In this document: one piece after another, positions 9,990 through 16,699 of the stretch
How the letters are laid out: each line of letters opens with the position of its first letter
Position numbering within the stretch: the first letter of the stretch is position 1
Source of the DNA: Acidobacteriota bacterium
GTDB taxonomy: Bacteria; Acidobacteriota; Thermoanaerobaculia; Gp7-AA8
Assembly: GCA_003223645.1 (NCBI GenBank)
Contig: QHVT01000004.1
Location: 433,334-497,333 of the forward strand
Reading direction: 5' to 3'
Length of the DNA stretch: 64,000 bases
The notes under the pieces: model-generated
Databases searched by the model: none
What the model saw: only the letters and a program-made list of their open reading frames with translations
Told to the model about the DNA's origin: nothing
Made by a program: the position numbers and the translations under genes

Positions 9990-10200
9990 CTGTCGAGGCA
10001 GACGCGTGCTCCGCGGCAACCGCCTGCCGCAGACGTCGGCACGTCCCGCGCGTAGCCGTCGAGCGTTTCGTATTTCGCGGGATCGTACGCGGAGAGATCG
10101 CTTTTGCCGGAGCCGACGTAATCAAAGACGACGACGCGGTAGTCGCGAGCGAATACCGGCGCGACGAAGCGCCACATGTGCTGAACCCGAACCCGCGACC
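9990..10200 (-). pseudogene. Remnant of an RsbQ-like alpha/beta hydrolase gene
   Basis: On the minus strand, 10177-10040 encodes [20 protein letters not shown] followed by [20 protein letters not shown] and GYARDV. This strongly resembles residues ~30-75 of RsbQ, the alpha/beta hydrolase of the sigma-B/RsbP energy-stress pathway. Just upstream, bases encoding GFG and QH appear in another phase, as if a few bases were lost from the usual 'HGFG(C)DQxMW' motif. No catalytic Ser, Asp or His region follows; the frame becomes unrelated after DV. It is a decayed fragment of ~45 codons between a toxin-antitoxin pair and the GIN-domain gene, suggesting a deletion or insertion junction. Confidence 0.7.
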
Positions 10201-10206
10201 GGCCTG

Positions 10207-10872
10207 CTACACGTGCGGCGGACGCGGAGGCACCGGCGGAATCGGCGGCACGGGCGGGACCGGCATCGACTCCGTCCCGGGACCGCCCATCTCGGAGAGC
10301 GGCTTGTCCGCGTCTTCCTCCGCTCCTCGCGCGACGACTCCGCCGTTCCGCACCGCCTTCTTGACGGCCGGGTCTCCCCAGTACGTAATCCCTCCGCCCG
10401 ATTCGACGGCAGCGGACAGCGACTTGCGTGAGGTCGTGAAGATGCGTCCGCCCGAGTAAATCGCGGCGTGGACGGTGTCGGCGGCGACCGCACGAATGTC
10501 GATCATCCCACCCTGCTCGACGGCGGCATCGATCGACGATTGCGCGGGAAACTCGCCGGCCGCCTGCACGATCCCACCGTTGGAGACCGCGACGCCGTCG
10601 AGACGCGGCGTGACGACTTCAATCTGCCGGCGCTCTTCGTGATGACATGAGCTCACGCCGTGCTCGATGATCAGCCGCTCCTCGCGCACCGAGACGCGCG
10701 CGCACTCAAGGCCGCCGCTGACGAGGGAGACACGCTGGACCGCGCCGTAGCGCACGATGACGTGGCCTCCGTCGTTCAACTCGACCGTTCGAAATTCGCC
10801 GACGGGGATGTCCGTCGCGGCGGCGACAGACAACGCAACGACGAGAGACGCGAACAAAGACACGATCCGCAT
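10207..10872 (-). CDS. Secreted GIN-domain (DUF2807) protein with proline-rich tail
   Basis: A 221-residue protein with a signal peptide ([19 protein letters not shown]) and repeated short beta-strands with 'VSNGGIVQA', '[11 protein letters not shown]', 'YSGGRIF' and '[13 protein letters not shown]' turns. These are typical of the GIN (head-GIN/DUF2807) beta-helix fold. The final ~20 residues are a [16 protein letters not shown] tail. The start is supported by AAGGAG about 8 bases upstream of ATG 10872. It is probably periplasmic or surface-exposed; no enzymatic function is known. It follows the cupin gene by 43 bp and may belong to the same minus-strand transcript. Confidence 0.8.
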   Translation of the reverse strand: MRIVSLFASLVVALSVAAATDIPVGEFRTVELNDGGHVIVRYGAVQRVSLVSGGLECARVSVREERLIIEHGVSSCHHEERRQIEVVTPRLDGVAVSNGGIVQAAGEFPAQSSIDAAVEQGGMIDIRAVAADTVHAAIYSGGRIFTTSRKSLSAAVESGGGITYWGDPAVKKAVRNGGVVARGAEEDADKPLSEMGGPGTESMPVPPVPPIPPVPPRPPHV

Positions 10873-10915
10873 GGTGTCGCTCCTTAGGGATAAGGACGCA
10901 TGTCTGGCGAATTGG

Positions 10916-11281
10916 TTAGGGCGACTGCTTCAGCTCGACGACGATCAGATGAATCGTCGTCTTGCCGATGTTCTCCGCCCAATGCGTGAGCGGATCGCGA
11001 TAGATGACGTCGCCCGCTTTGTACGTCGCTTCGCTGGTCTTGCCGTCCGGAGTGTGGCTGCGCGCGCGTCCGCCCGACAACACGTAAATGATCGACGACG
11101 GATGCGAGTGCATCTGTTCCTTGTCGCCCGGATGCAGCGTCGCCTCGAACACGCGCACCTTCTCGTTGTCGAGCTTCACCTTGATCGTTTTCGGATTCAC
11201 CTTCGCGGCATCCTGCGCGGACGCCGTCAGCGCGAACAGTGCGATCGATCCGGCGATGAGCAATCGTCCGAGGGTGCTCAT
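10916..11281 (-). CDS. Secreted cupin-domain protein
   Basis: A 121-residue protein with a signal peptide (MSTLGRLLIAGSIALFALTASA) and a single small cupin barrel. The metal motif HPGDKEQMHSHPSSIIYVLSG supplies two His, and a second motif, DVIYRDPLTHWAENIG, supplies another. The ATG at 11281 overlaps the stop of the preceding gene (ATGA, 11278-11281), which fixes the start. The frame is open further upstream but that part is a shadow of the preceding gene. Small secreted cupins bind a metal or sugar; the role here is unknown. Confidence 0.82.
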   Translation of the reverse strand: MSTLGRLLIAGSIALFALTASAQDAAKVNPKTIKVKLDNEKVRVFEATLHPGDKEQMHSHPSSIIYVLSGGRARSHTPDGKTSEATYKAGDVIYRDPLTHWAENIGKTTIHLIVVELKQSP

Positions 11282-11727
11282 CGTCCCGCCTTTGCGATCA
11301 TCGGCGCGAAGAAGCCTTCGTACCAGTCGGAGGAGCTCGCGGTCATGTGATCGAGGAATTCGGTCGCCACCTGCTCGAGATTTCGGTACAGCTTCGGGTT
11401 TCTCTGCGCCGCGCGGACCTCGGGGATCAGGAGGCGGATCTTCTCCCACACGAATAGCATCTCCAGGTTCGACGCGTAGAAGAGCTCCGCGTTCAACACG
11501 CCGCTCGCGACGAGCGACGCCGCCATCTCCCAATATGTCACGACCATCCGGTACGACGCGTTCTCGTCGCTTCCCGGCGGCACGAGCTTCAGCCACTCCT
11601 CGCGCGATTGAAACTGCGGCGCGCCGCCGAACCACTTGCGCGCATCGCGCAGGCGCGGCTCGCGGCGCAGGTCGTACAGCTTGAGAATGAGATTCGCGTC
11701 TTCGTACGTCGCCGGACTTTTCATCAC
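11278..11727 (-). CDS. Conserved hypothetical protein (149 aa, alpha-helical)
   Basis: I do not recognise this family with certainty; it has the look of short DUF4760-like helical proteins. No signal peptide or transmembrane helix is evident. Visible features are a basic RREPRLRDARKWF segment and helices with many aromatic residues (YWEMAASLVASGVLNAELFY, LEMLFVWEKIR). Two adjacent ATGs (11727, 11724) follow AGGAG at ~11731-11735; the second has the better spacing. It is translationally coupled to the secreted cupin and lies 7 bp after the YciI-like gene, so the three form a likely operon. Confidence 0.7.
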   Translation of the reverse strand: MMKSPATYEDANLILKLYDLRREPRLRDARKWFGGAPQFQSREEWLKLVPPGSDENASYRMVVTYWEMAASLVASGVLNAELFYASNLEMLFVWEKIRLLIPEVRAAQRNPKLYRNLEQVATEFLDHMTASSSDWYEGFFAPMIAKAGR

Positions 11728-11734
11728 TCGACTC

Positions 11735-12199
11735 CTATTTCGTACTCTGCGGCTTTTGAATGCGCTTGTGCGTGTCGCTCACCACCATCATCGCTGCCGA
11801 ACCGTACCAGAGCGTGAGATCGGGGACGAACACTCCCGCCTTCACCGCCGGATCGAGCACCACCAGCTTGTCCGCCTCTTCGATCGTCGCGACATTGAAG
11901 ATGTACAGACCGCGCCACGCCTTGTCATTCGTTCCGAACGGACCGGCAACGGCGAGCTTCCCTTCGTCCGCGAGGCGCGAGATGTTCGCGAAATGACCGG
12001 CGAAGATTTCCTCGCGTTCCTTCCCCTTGATCTCCGCATCCTTCGGTCCGGTCTTGAGGATGCAGAGCACGAACGTCTTCATCCCGCGCTCATCGGCGCC
12101 GAGTTTCTTCGCAAGGTCGGGATCGAAGGCAGGCTCGCCGGCGATGGCGGAAATGCAAATGAGCGCGAGAACAAAGAGCAAGATCGGCGTGCGTTTCAT
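11735..12199 (-). CDS. Secreted YCII-related (YciI family) protein
   Basis: A 154-residue protein with a signal peptide (MKRTPILLFVLALICISAIA). The body follows the YciI ferredoxin-like fold: TFVLCILKTGPKD first strand, a helix around GHFANISRLADEGKLAVAGPF, GLYIFNVATIEEADKLVVLDPAVKAGVF, and a C-terminal LTLWYGSAAMM strand. The LDPAV(K) block is the part of YCII domains that usually holds the conserved Asp. The start could also be 12208 (MTLMKRT). It is the first gene of a compact minus-strand run (YciI, unknown, cupin, possibly GIN). Function is unknown. Confidence 0.8.
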   Translation of the reverse strand: MKRTPILLFVLALICISAIAGEPAFDPDLAKKLGADERGMKTFVLCILKTGPKDAEIKGKEREEIFAGHFANISRLADEGKLAVAGPFGTNDKAWRGLYIFNVATIEEADKLVVLDPAVKAGVFVPDLTLWYGSAAMMVVSDTHKRIQKPQSTK

Positions 12200-12233
12200 G
12201 AGCGTCACTATACGGTGCGGCGAGCGCCAGCCG

Positions 12234-12632
12234 TCACCGCCACCAATTCTCGAGCTTCAGTCCCGAGACGCGGCGGAACTCACGCTCGTTGTTCGAGACG
12301 AGCGTCAGCCTGCGCGCGACGGCTTGCGACGCGATGAGCGTATCCAGCGGACCGATCGGCGTGCCGGCGCGCTCCAGCTTCGCGCGCACACCTGCATACG
12401 CGATCGCATCAAGGGAGGTGAATTCGATCAGGGTAATCGGACGAAGAAAGTTCTCGACCAGGTGCAGAGTCTTGACCGGAGCCGAGCTTTTCGCGGCGCC
12501 GGTGCGAAGCTCCGCTTCCGTGATCACGCTGACGACCACATCTTCTCGTGCGGTTGAAAGCAGCCGCTGCACGACATGTTCATTCTGCTTGAGAGCGTAG
12601 ATACACGTGTCGGTATCCAGCAAAAACCTCAT
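12234..12632 (-). CDS. vapC: VapC-type PIN-domain toxin
   Basis: A 132-residue PIN-domain ribonuclease. The acidic site is visible as D6 in MRFLLDTDTC, Glu in the TEAELRTGA helix, DTLIA, and the late SNNEREFRRVSGLKLENW strand typical of VapC. VapC toxins cut tRNA or rRNA in an Mg-dependent way. The start at 12632 places the initiator Met directly before the first PIN strand; the frame is open further upstream but overlaps the antitoxin. It lies 4 bases after the antitoxin stop, a normal vapBC spacing. Confidence 0.9.
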   Translation of the reverse strand: MRFLLDTDTCIYALKQNEHVVQRLLSTAREDVVVSVITEAELRTGAAKSSAPVKTLHLVENFLRPITLIEFTSLDAIAYAGVRAKLERAGTPIGPLDTLIASQAVARRLTLVSNNEREFRRVSGLKLENWWR

Positions 12633-12636
12633 CGGC

Positions 12637-12894
12637 TCAGAGCTTCCGGCGTTTCTCGACGTTGCCCTGCGCAGGCCGCTCGAAGTCCTCGGGCACACCG
12701 GTAAACGATTCGACATACCCCGCCGGCCATTCGCGCACGGGCTCCAGAATCACGGCGCCGCCCTCTCGATGCACGAGCACGGTGTCGGTATCGAATCGGA
12801 ATTCCTTCGGGAGACGCACGGCCTGACTCCTTCCGGTCCTGAAAACGCGAGCGATTTGCCGTTTCGGTGAATCCTTGGCCATGGTAGCTATCAA
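12637..12894 (-). CDS. vapB: VapB/AbrB-type antitoxin
   Basis: An 85-residue protein with a SpoVT-AbrB-type N-terminus, RQIARVFRTGRSQAVRLPKEFRF, carrying the 'GrSqAvrLPkef' DNA-binding pattern of VapB antitoxins. A short acidic/aromatic C-terminus would wrap VapC. The start may be 12894 or the second Met at 12882 (MAKDSPKR). VapB represses its own operon and neutralises the adjacent PIN toxin. Confidence 0.88.
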   Translation of the reverse strand: MIATMAKDSPKRQIARVFRTGRSQAVRLPKEFRFDTDTVLVHREGGAVILEPVREWPAGYVESFTGVPEDFERPAQGNVEKRRKL

Positions 12895-13062
12895 TGGTAG
12901 GTCTCATGGATGAGATGTCAAGTCGAGAAGCACGGCGGAAGGAACCAGCTGGTCAGCGCGACAACCAGCCCAGAACGATCTCGACCGACCGCCGGTCTCC
13001 GCGCGTGATGCTGCTGCGCGAGCTCGCGGGCGCGCTGCGGATGTGAGGTACTGAGCTATGAG
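12895..13062. other. Intergenic region between vapBC and the AraC gene
   Basis: 168 bp with no supported gene. Short open frames here are shadows. It must contain the vapBC promoter (minus strand), but I see no convincing -35/-10 pair. Confidence 0.5.
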
Positions 13063-14064
13063 CTACTGATTGAGGCGCGGACTGTGTCCCGTCCACCGCT
13101 TGTATGCGCGGGAGAAGGCGGCGGGATCGGAGAAACCGAGGAGGTAGGCGGTCTCGTTGACCGCCAACTTCTGCGTGCTGAGGTATTGGTTGGCCATCGT
13201 GCGGCGCAGCTCGTTCAGCACCTGCGTGAACGTCACGCCTTCGGCTCTCAGCTTGCGGAAGAGCGTGTGGCGGCCCATGCCGAGCTTGCACGCCACCGCG
13301 TCGACGCTGGCGTTGTCGGTGTGCAGGAGAGTCGCGAGCAGCGCCTCGACGCGGCCACGTGTGGAGCTCGCGTGCTCGATGCGCTGCCGCTGCGTCTCCG
13401 CGCGCGTCTTCACGATCTCGAGCACGGATTGCGACGGCGCCGCCGCGAGCTGGTCCAGCCATCGCGCGTCGCCGATCACTGCATAGCAGTCGCTGCGAAA
13501 GACGAGCGGCATGCGGAAGATGCGGTCGTACTCGGCGCGATACGGCGGCTCGGCATGGATGAAGTGAATCGCCCGGAAGAATTCCGTTCCGCCGAAAATA
13601 CGGCGCGCCGCGCAGACGGCGCGCGCGCAACTCGACTCCGCACCCTCCGGAAAGTCGTCGTGGCCCGTGTCGACAATGCGGACCTCGTCCCCATTCCGCG
13701 TCATCTGATAGCGATCGCTGTTCGCGGCAGGACCGTCCGCGAGCGCCAGCCGCATCGTCGGCGAGTAAACGCCCATCATGCAGGCGAACGTGCTCTCCAT
13801 CCCTTCGTCCGACTCGCCGAAGTGCAGTGCGAACGCCGCATCGCCGGACAACTCCTTGCCGGCTTTCATCAGCGCGACGTACGTGGCGAACGGAAGGCGA
13901 TTCTCGATGTCGCTCAATTCGTGGAGGTCGAGGGCGGAGCGTTCGACGAGCTGCGCGTGACTGCAACCCTTCGAGAGCGCGAAGTCCATCAACGCGCGCA
14001 CGGCGGACGCGGCAACCGTGCGCTCGCTGCAACCGGCGATCATGCTTTTGTCACGCGGCGTCAT
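13063..14064 (-). CDS. AraC-family transcriptional regulator (Arabinose_bd N-terminal type)
   Basis: A 333-residue protein. The N-terminal ~200 residues follow the 'arabinose-binding AraC' type seen in OruR-like regulators (DLHELSDIENRLPFATYVALM, then GDAAFALHFGE). The C-terminus is a two-HTH AraC domain: ASVDAVACKLGMGRHTLFRKL, then LNELRRTMANQYLSTQKLAVNETAYLLGFSDPAAFSRAYKRWTGHSP, with the second recognition helix intact. It lies divergent to the DUF4386 gene with only 34 bp between starts, so it probably controls that gene and itself from a shared operator; no clear operator is visible in that gap. Confidence 0.88.
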   Translation of the reverse strand: MTPRDKSMIAGCSERTVAASAVRALMDFALSKGCSHAQLVERSALDLHELSDIENRLPFATYVALMKAGKELSGDAAFALHFGESDEGMESTFACMMGVYSPTMRLALADGPAANSDRYQMTRNGDEVRIVDTGHDDFPEGAESSCARAVCAARRIFGGTEFFRAIHFIHAEPPYRAEYDRIFRMPLVFRSDCYAVIGDARWLDQLAAAPSQSVLEIVKTRAETQRQRIEHASSTRGRVEALLATLLHTDNASVDAVACKLGMGRHTLFRKLRAEGVTFTQVLNELRRTMANQYLSTQKLAVNETAYLLGFSDPAAFSRAYKRWTGHSPRLNQ

Positions 14065-14098
14065 GTCGATCGATGTTCGTCAAGCTTAAGGTACTCGC

Positions 14099-14812
14099 AT
14101 GACGATCGACGCGGAAATGTCGCCAAAGTTCAAGGCCAGGCTTGCCGGATTTTTCTACGTGCTGATGCTGCCGATCGGCGCGCTCCAGGTGGCGTTCGGA
14201 CGTCTTCCTGCATCGAGCGGCGCAGCGTCGTATGCGGCCAACATCCTCGCGCATCCATCGGCGGTCTACGCCGCATTTGCCACCGACTTGCTCGTCATCG
14301 CGTCCTACATTGCGGTCACGGCGCTGCTCTACCAGCTTTTCAAGCCCGTGAACAGCGCGCTCTCGCTGACCGCGGCGTTTTTCAGTCTCATGGGGTGCGC
14401 GACGCAGGCAGGTGCGGCGTTGTTTCGCATCGCTCCGCTGACGCTTCTGACCGGAGCCGCCCGGCAGGACGTCGTGACGATCGCGTATCTGCTGTCCAAG
14501 CTCTACAGGCCGGCCTACTGCATCGCGATGGTGTTCTTCGGCTTCTACCTCGTCCTGATCGGCTGCCTCATTTTCAAATCGACGTTCATGCCGCGGCTGA
14601 TCGGCGTGCTGGTGGTGCTCGCCGGCCTCGGAGGAACGACGTTCCTCTGGCCGCCGCTGGCGAGCGCTCTCTGGCCGACCGTCATCATGGGCCTCCTCGC
14701 CGCCGGCGAAGGCTCGATGATGTTCTGGCTTCTGATCGCCGGCGTGAACCCGGAGAGATGGATGGAGCGAGCAAAAAACAGTCGCGCTTGCTCCGGGAAT
14801 AATTCTGTCTAG
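14099..14812 (+). CDS. DUF4386-domain membrane protein
   Basis: A 237-residue integral membrane protein with about six hydrophobic helices. It matches the DUF4386 pattern: ARLAGFFYVLMLPIG opening, a YAANILAHPSAVYAAFATDLLVIASYIAVTALLY block, the LYRPAYCIAMVFFGFYLVLIGCLI helix, and a last helix with LLIAGV. Function is unknown for the family. It is divergent from the AraC regulator at 14064, its likely controller. Confidence 0.85.
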   Translation: MTIDAEMSPKFKARLAGFFYVLMLPIGALQVAFGRLPASSGAASYAANILAHPSAVYAAFATDLLVIASYIAVTALLYQLFKPVNSALSLTAAFFSLMGCATQAGAALFRIAPLTLLTGAARQDVVTIAYLLSKLYRPAYCIAMVFFGFYLVLIGCLIFKSTFMPRLIGVLVVLAGLGGTTFLWPPLASALWPTVIMGLLAAGEGSMMFWLLIAGVNPERWMERAKNSRACSGNNSV

Positions 14813-14845
14813 ACTTCAAAGCCGACTTAATAGAAGGAGGCTTTG

Positions 14846-15151
14846 ATGCAGAAAATAGCTCGTCTCTCCCTCGCCGTCCTGCTGCTCATCGCGTCGGTCA
14901 CGTTCGCGCCGCCGATGAAGGCAGCACCGTGTCAGGACATCTTCACGACGTACTACGACTGTGCCCTAAACGAGGTCGGCCACCGATACATTTTCTGCGG
15001 CGGCGGATCGAACACGTCGGGAACGCTGAGCGGCGCGTTCAAGGAAATCGAGACAGACCCGTGCAGCTGCGGCGACTTCAGCGACACGTGGTATCAGTGG
15101 AACGGCTCGAGCTGGGTGCTGATCTCCGGTCCGCCGTCGCCGACGTGTTGA
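14846..15151 (+). CDS. Small secreted Cys-rich hypothetical protein
   Basis: A 101-residue protein starting at ATG 14846, directly after a strong AAGGAGG (14834-14840). A signal peptide (MQKIARLSLAVLLLIASVTF, cleavage near APPMKAA) is followed by a short mature part with six Cys (PCQD, YDCA, IFCGG, DPCSCGD, PTC-end) and aromatic residues. This suggests a disulfide-bonded periplasmic or secreted domain. I do not recognise the family. The two upstream in-frame bases (TTG 14843) are unlikely as a start. Confidence 0.65.
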   Translation: MQKIARLSLAVLLLIASVTFAPPMKAAPCQDIFTTYYDCALNEVGHRYIFCGGGSNTSGTLSGAFKEIETDPCSCGDFSDTWYQWNGSSWVLISGPPSPTC

Positions 15152-15323
15152 TCCTGCAATGAGGCGGGTGAGCGGCGACGTGGCACGAGTCGACGCTCAC
15201 CGCCGTATGCTGCCCGCTGCCGGTCGGATGTTGATGGACTGCGGCTCTCGCATAAACTGATCCGCCGTCGCTCGCCATTCATCACCGCACGCACATCCGG
15301 CGAAGCACGAGGAGCATACGAGC

Positions 15324-15800
15324 ATGAAGCCGAAGAACACGATTTGTCTCTGGTTCGACAAGGACGCGGTTGACGCGGCGCGCTTCTACGCCGCCACCTT
15401 TCCGGATAGTGAAGTGACCGCTGTTCACAAGGCGCCCGCCGACTACCCAAGTGGGAAGAAGGGCGACGTACTGACAGTGGAGTTCACTGTTCTGGGCATT
15501 CCCTGCCTCGGTCTCAACGGCGGCCCGCAGTTCAGGCACAGCGAGGCCTTCTCGTTTCAGATCGCGACGGATGATCAGGAAGAGACGGACCGTTACTGGA
15601 ATGCGATCGTCAACAATGGAGGAAAGGAAAGCCAATGCGGTTGGTGCAAAGACCGCTGGGGCCTCTCCTGGCAGATCACCCCGCGCGTTCTGACCGACGC
15701 GCTCGCGGCCGGCGGCGATGAGGCAAGGCGTGCCTTCGAAGCGATGATGCCGATGCAGAAAATCGATATTGCCGCCATCGAGGCAGCGCGCCGGGGCTGA
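15324..15800 (+). CDS. PhnB-like VOC-superfamily protein (3-demethylubiquinone methyltransferase-type domain)
   Basis: A 158-residue cytoplasmic protein with the 'PhnB/3-DMU-9-3-mt' form of the VOC fold: ICLWFDKDAVDAARFYAATF opening, TVEFTVLGIPCLGLNGGPQF, EAFSFQIATDDQEETDRYWN, and ESQCGWCKDRWGLSWQITPRVL. The last is the signature segment 'CGWxKDRWGxSWQ'. Despite the family name these are usually not methyltransferases; activity is unknown. The start is supported by ACGAGGAG about 8 bases upstream. Confidence 0.88.
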   Translation: MKPKNTICLWFDKDAVDAARFYAATFPDSEVTAVHKAPADYPSGKKGDVLTVEFTVLGIPCLGLNGGPQFRHSEAFSFQIATDDQEETDRYWNAIVNNGGKESQCGWCKDRWGLSWQITPRVLTDALAAGGDEARRAFEAMMPMQKIDIAAIEAARRG

Positions 15801-15814
15801 CGACGCTGTAGCCT

Positions 15815-16174
15815 TCAGTCCTTCGGCGGTTCTTCGTACAATCCGAACTCGTTGCCGACCGGATCGGTGAATGCCGCGAACGCGCCCATACCCGCACCGA
15901 TCTCAGTGCGCGGCGTGAGCGTGCGTCCGCCCGCGGCGACGATCTGGTCGAGCGTGGCGCGAATGTCGTCCACCATGATGTACGTGCGCGTGCGCTCATC
16001 GGGTGTCCGATCGCTCTCCTTCACCCACGTTCCGCTCACCCCGGCCGGATCGTCGAACGCCAGCTCTCCATCGCCGCGCCGCCGGACCTTCCAGCCGAAG
16101 ATGCGGTGATAAAAGTCCGCGGAGTCTTCCGCCTTGTTCGCGGGTATTTCGAGATAACAGATCTTTCCGTGCAT
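15815..16174 (-). CDS. VOC-family (glyoxalase-like) protein
   Basis: A 119-residue single VOC domain pair: ICYLEIPANKAEDSADFYHRIFGWKV opening, a GVSGTWVKE middle, TYIMVDDIRATLDQIVAAGGRTL, and GAFAAFTDPVGNEFGLYEEP at the end. This is the usual layout of small glyoxalase/bleomycin-resistance-type proteins. It converges with the PhnB-like gene (14-bp gap), another VOC protein of a different subfamily. Substrate unknown. Confidence 0.88.
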   Translation of the reverse strand: MHGKICYLEIPANKAEDSADFYHRIFGWKVRRRGDGELAFDDPAGVSGTWVKESDRTPDERTRTYIMVDDIRATLDQIVAAGGRTLTPRTEIGAGMGAFAAFTDPVGNEFGLYEEPPKD

Positions 16175-16300
16175 GCTGATGATTCTGGCACTGTAGGACG
16201 GTGAAACGTCGTGGAATTCTCAGCGCTCGTGAGTTTGCGCGACCGATCCGCATCGACGCTTCAGACCGGCGTGACTGCTTTCGTCATAGACTGACTGCAC

Positions 16301-16654
16301 ATGTCCAAACGAGCGCTGTGGCTCCTGGCCTGCCTGGCTCTCTGTGCGTCGTGCCAGAAGCTTACGCTGTTTCGCGACATGATGTCCCTGCGCGGCCAGA
16401 TCGCAACGCAGTTCCACGAGGCGCGTGTCCAGGTCAATGTCATCGGCAACGGAACAGTCGTCGTTACGTTCATCAACTCGCCGCTCAACGCCGCATCGGT
16501 GGAGGAGAAGCAGAAGCGAGCCGACGAGGTGGCGGCGTTCGTGATGAAGAAACATCAGGTCCCGGAGGTTCGCACCTTTTTCGTTTCGCAACCTGGCGGT
16601 GCCGGCGGATCCGTCACTGACCTGGAGCGCTACACCGGGCACCCGAAGTCGTGA
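16301..16654 (+). CDS. Small putative lipoprotein
   Basis: A 117-residue protein with an N-terminal signal (MSKRALWLLACLALCASC). The Cys at 18 is followed by QKL, so lipidation is possible although the -3 residue is not the preferred Leu. The body (VQVNVIGNGTVVVTFINSPL, then EEKQKRADEVAAFVMKKH, then VRTFFVSQ) suggests a small alpha/beta domain. I do not recognise a named family. It lies alone between convergent and divergent neighbours. Confidence 0.6.
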   Translation: MSKRALWLLACLALCASCQKLTLFRDMMSLRGQIATQFHEARVQVNVIGNGTVVVTFINSPLNAASVEEKQKRADEVAAFVMKKHQVPEVRTFFVSQPGGAGGSVTDLERYTGHPKS

Positions 16655-16699
16655 AGCCGCCGGTCGCTCACTTGCTGGTTCGCACGATTTTTCCGTACG

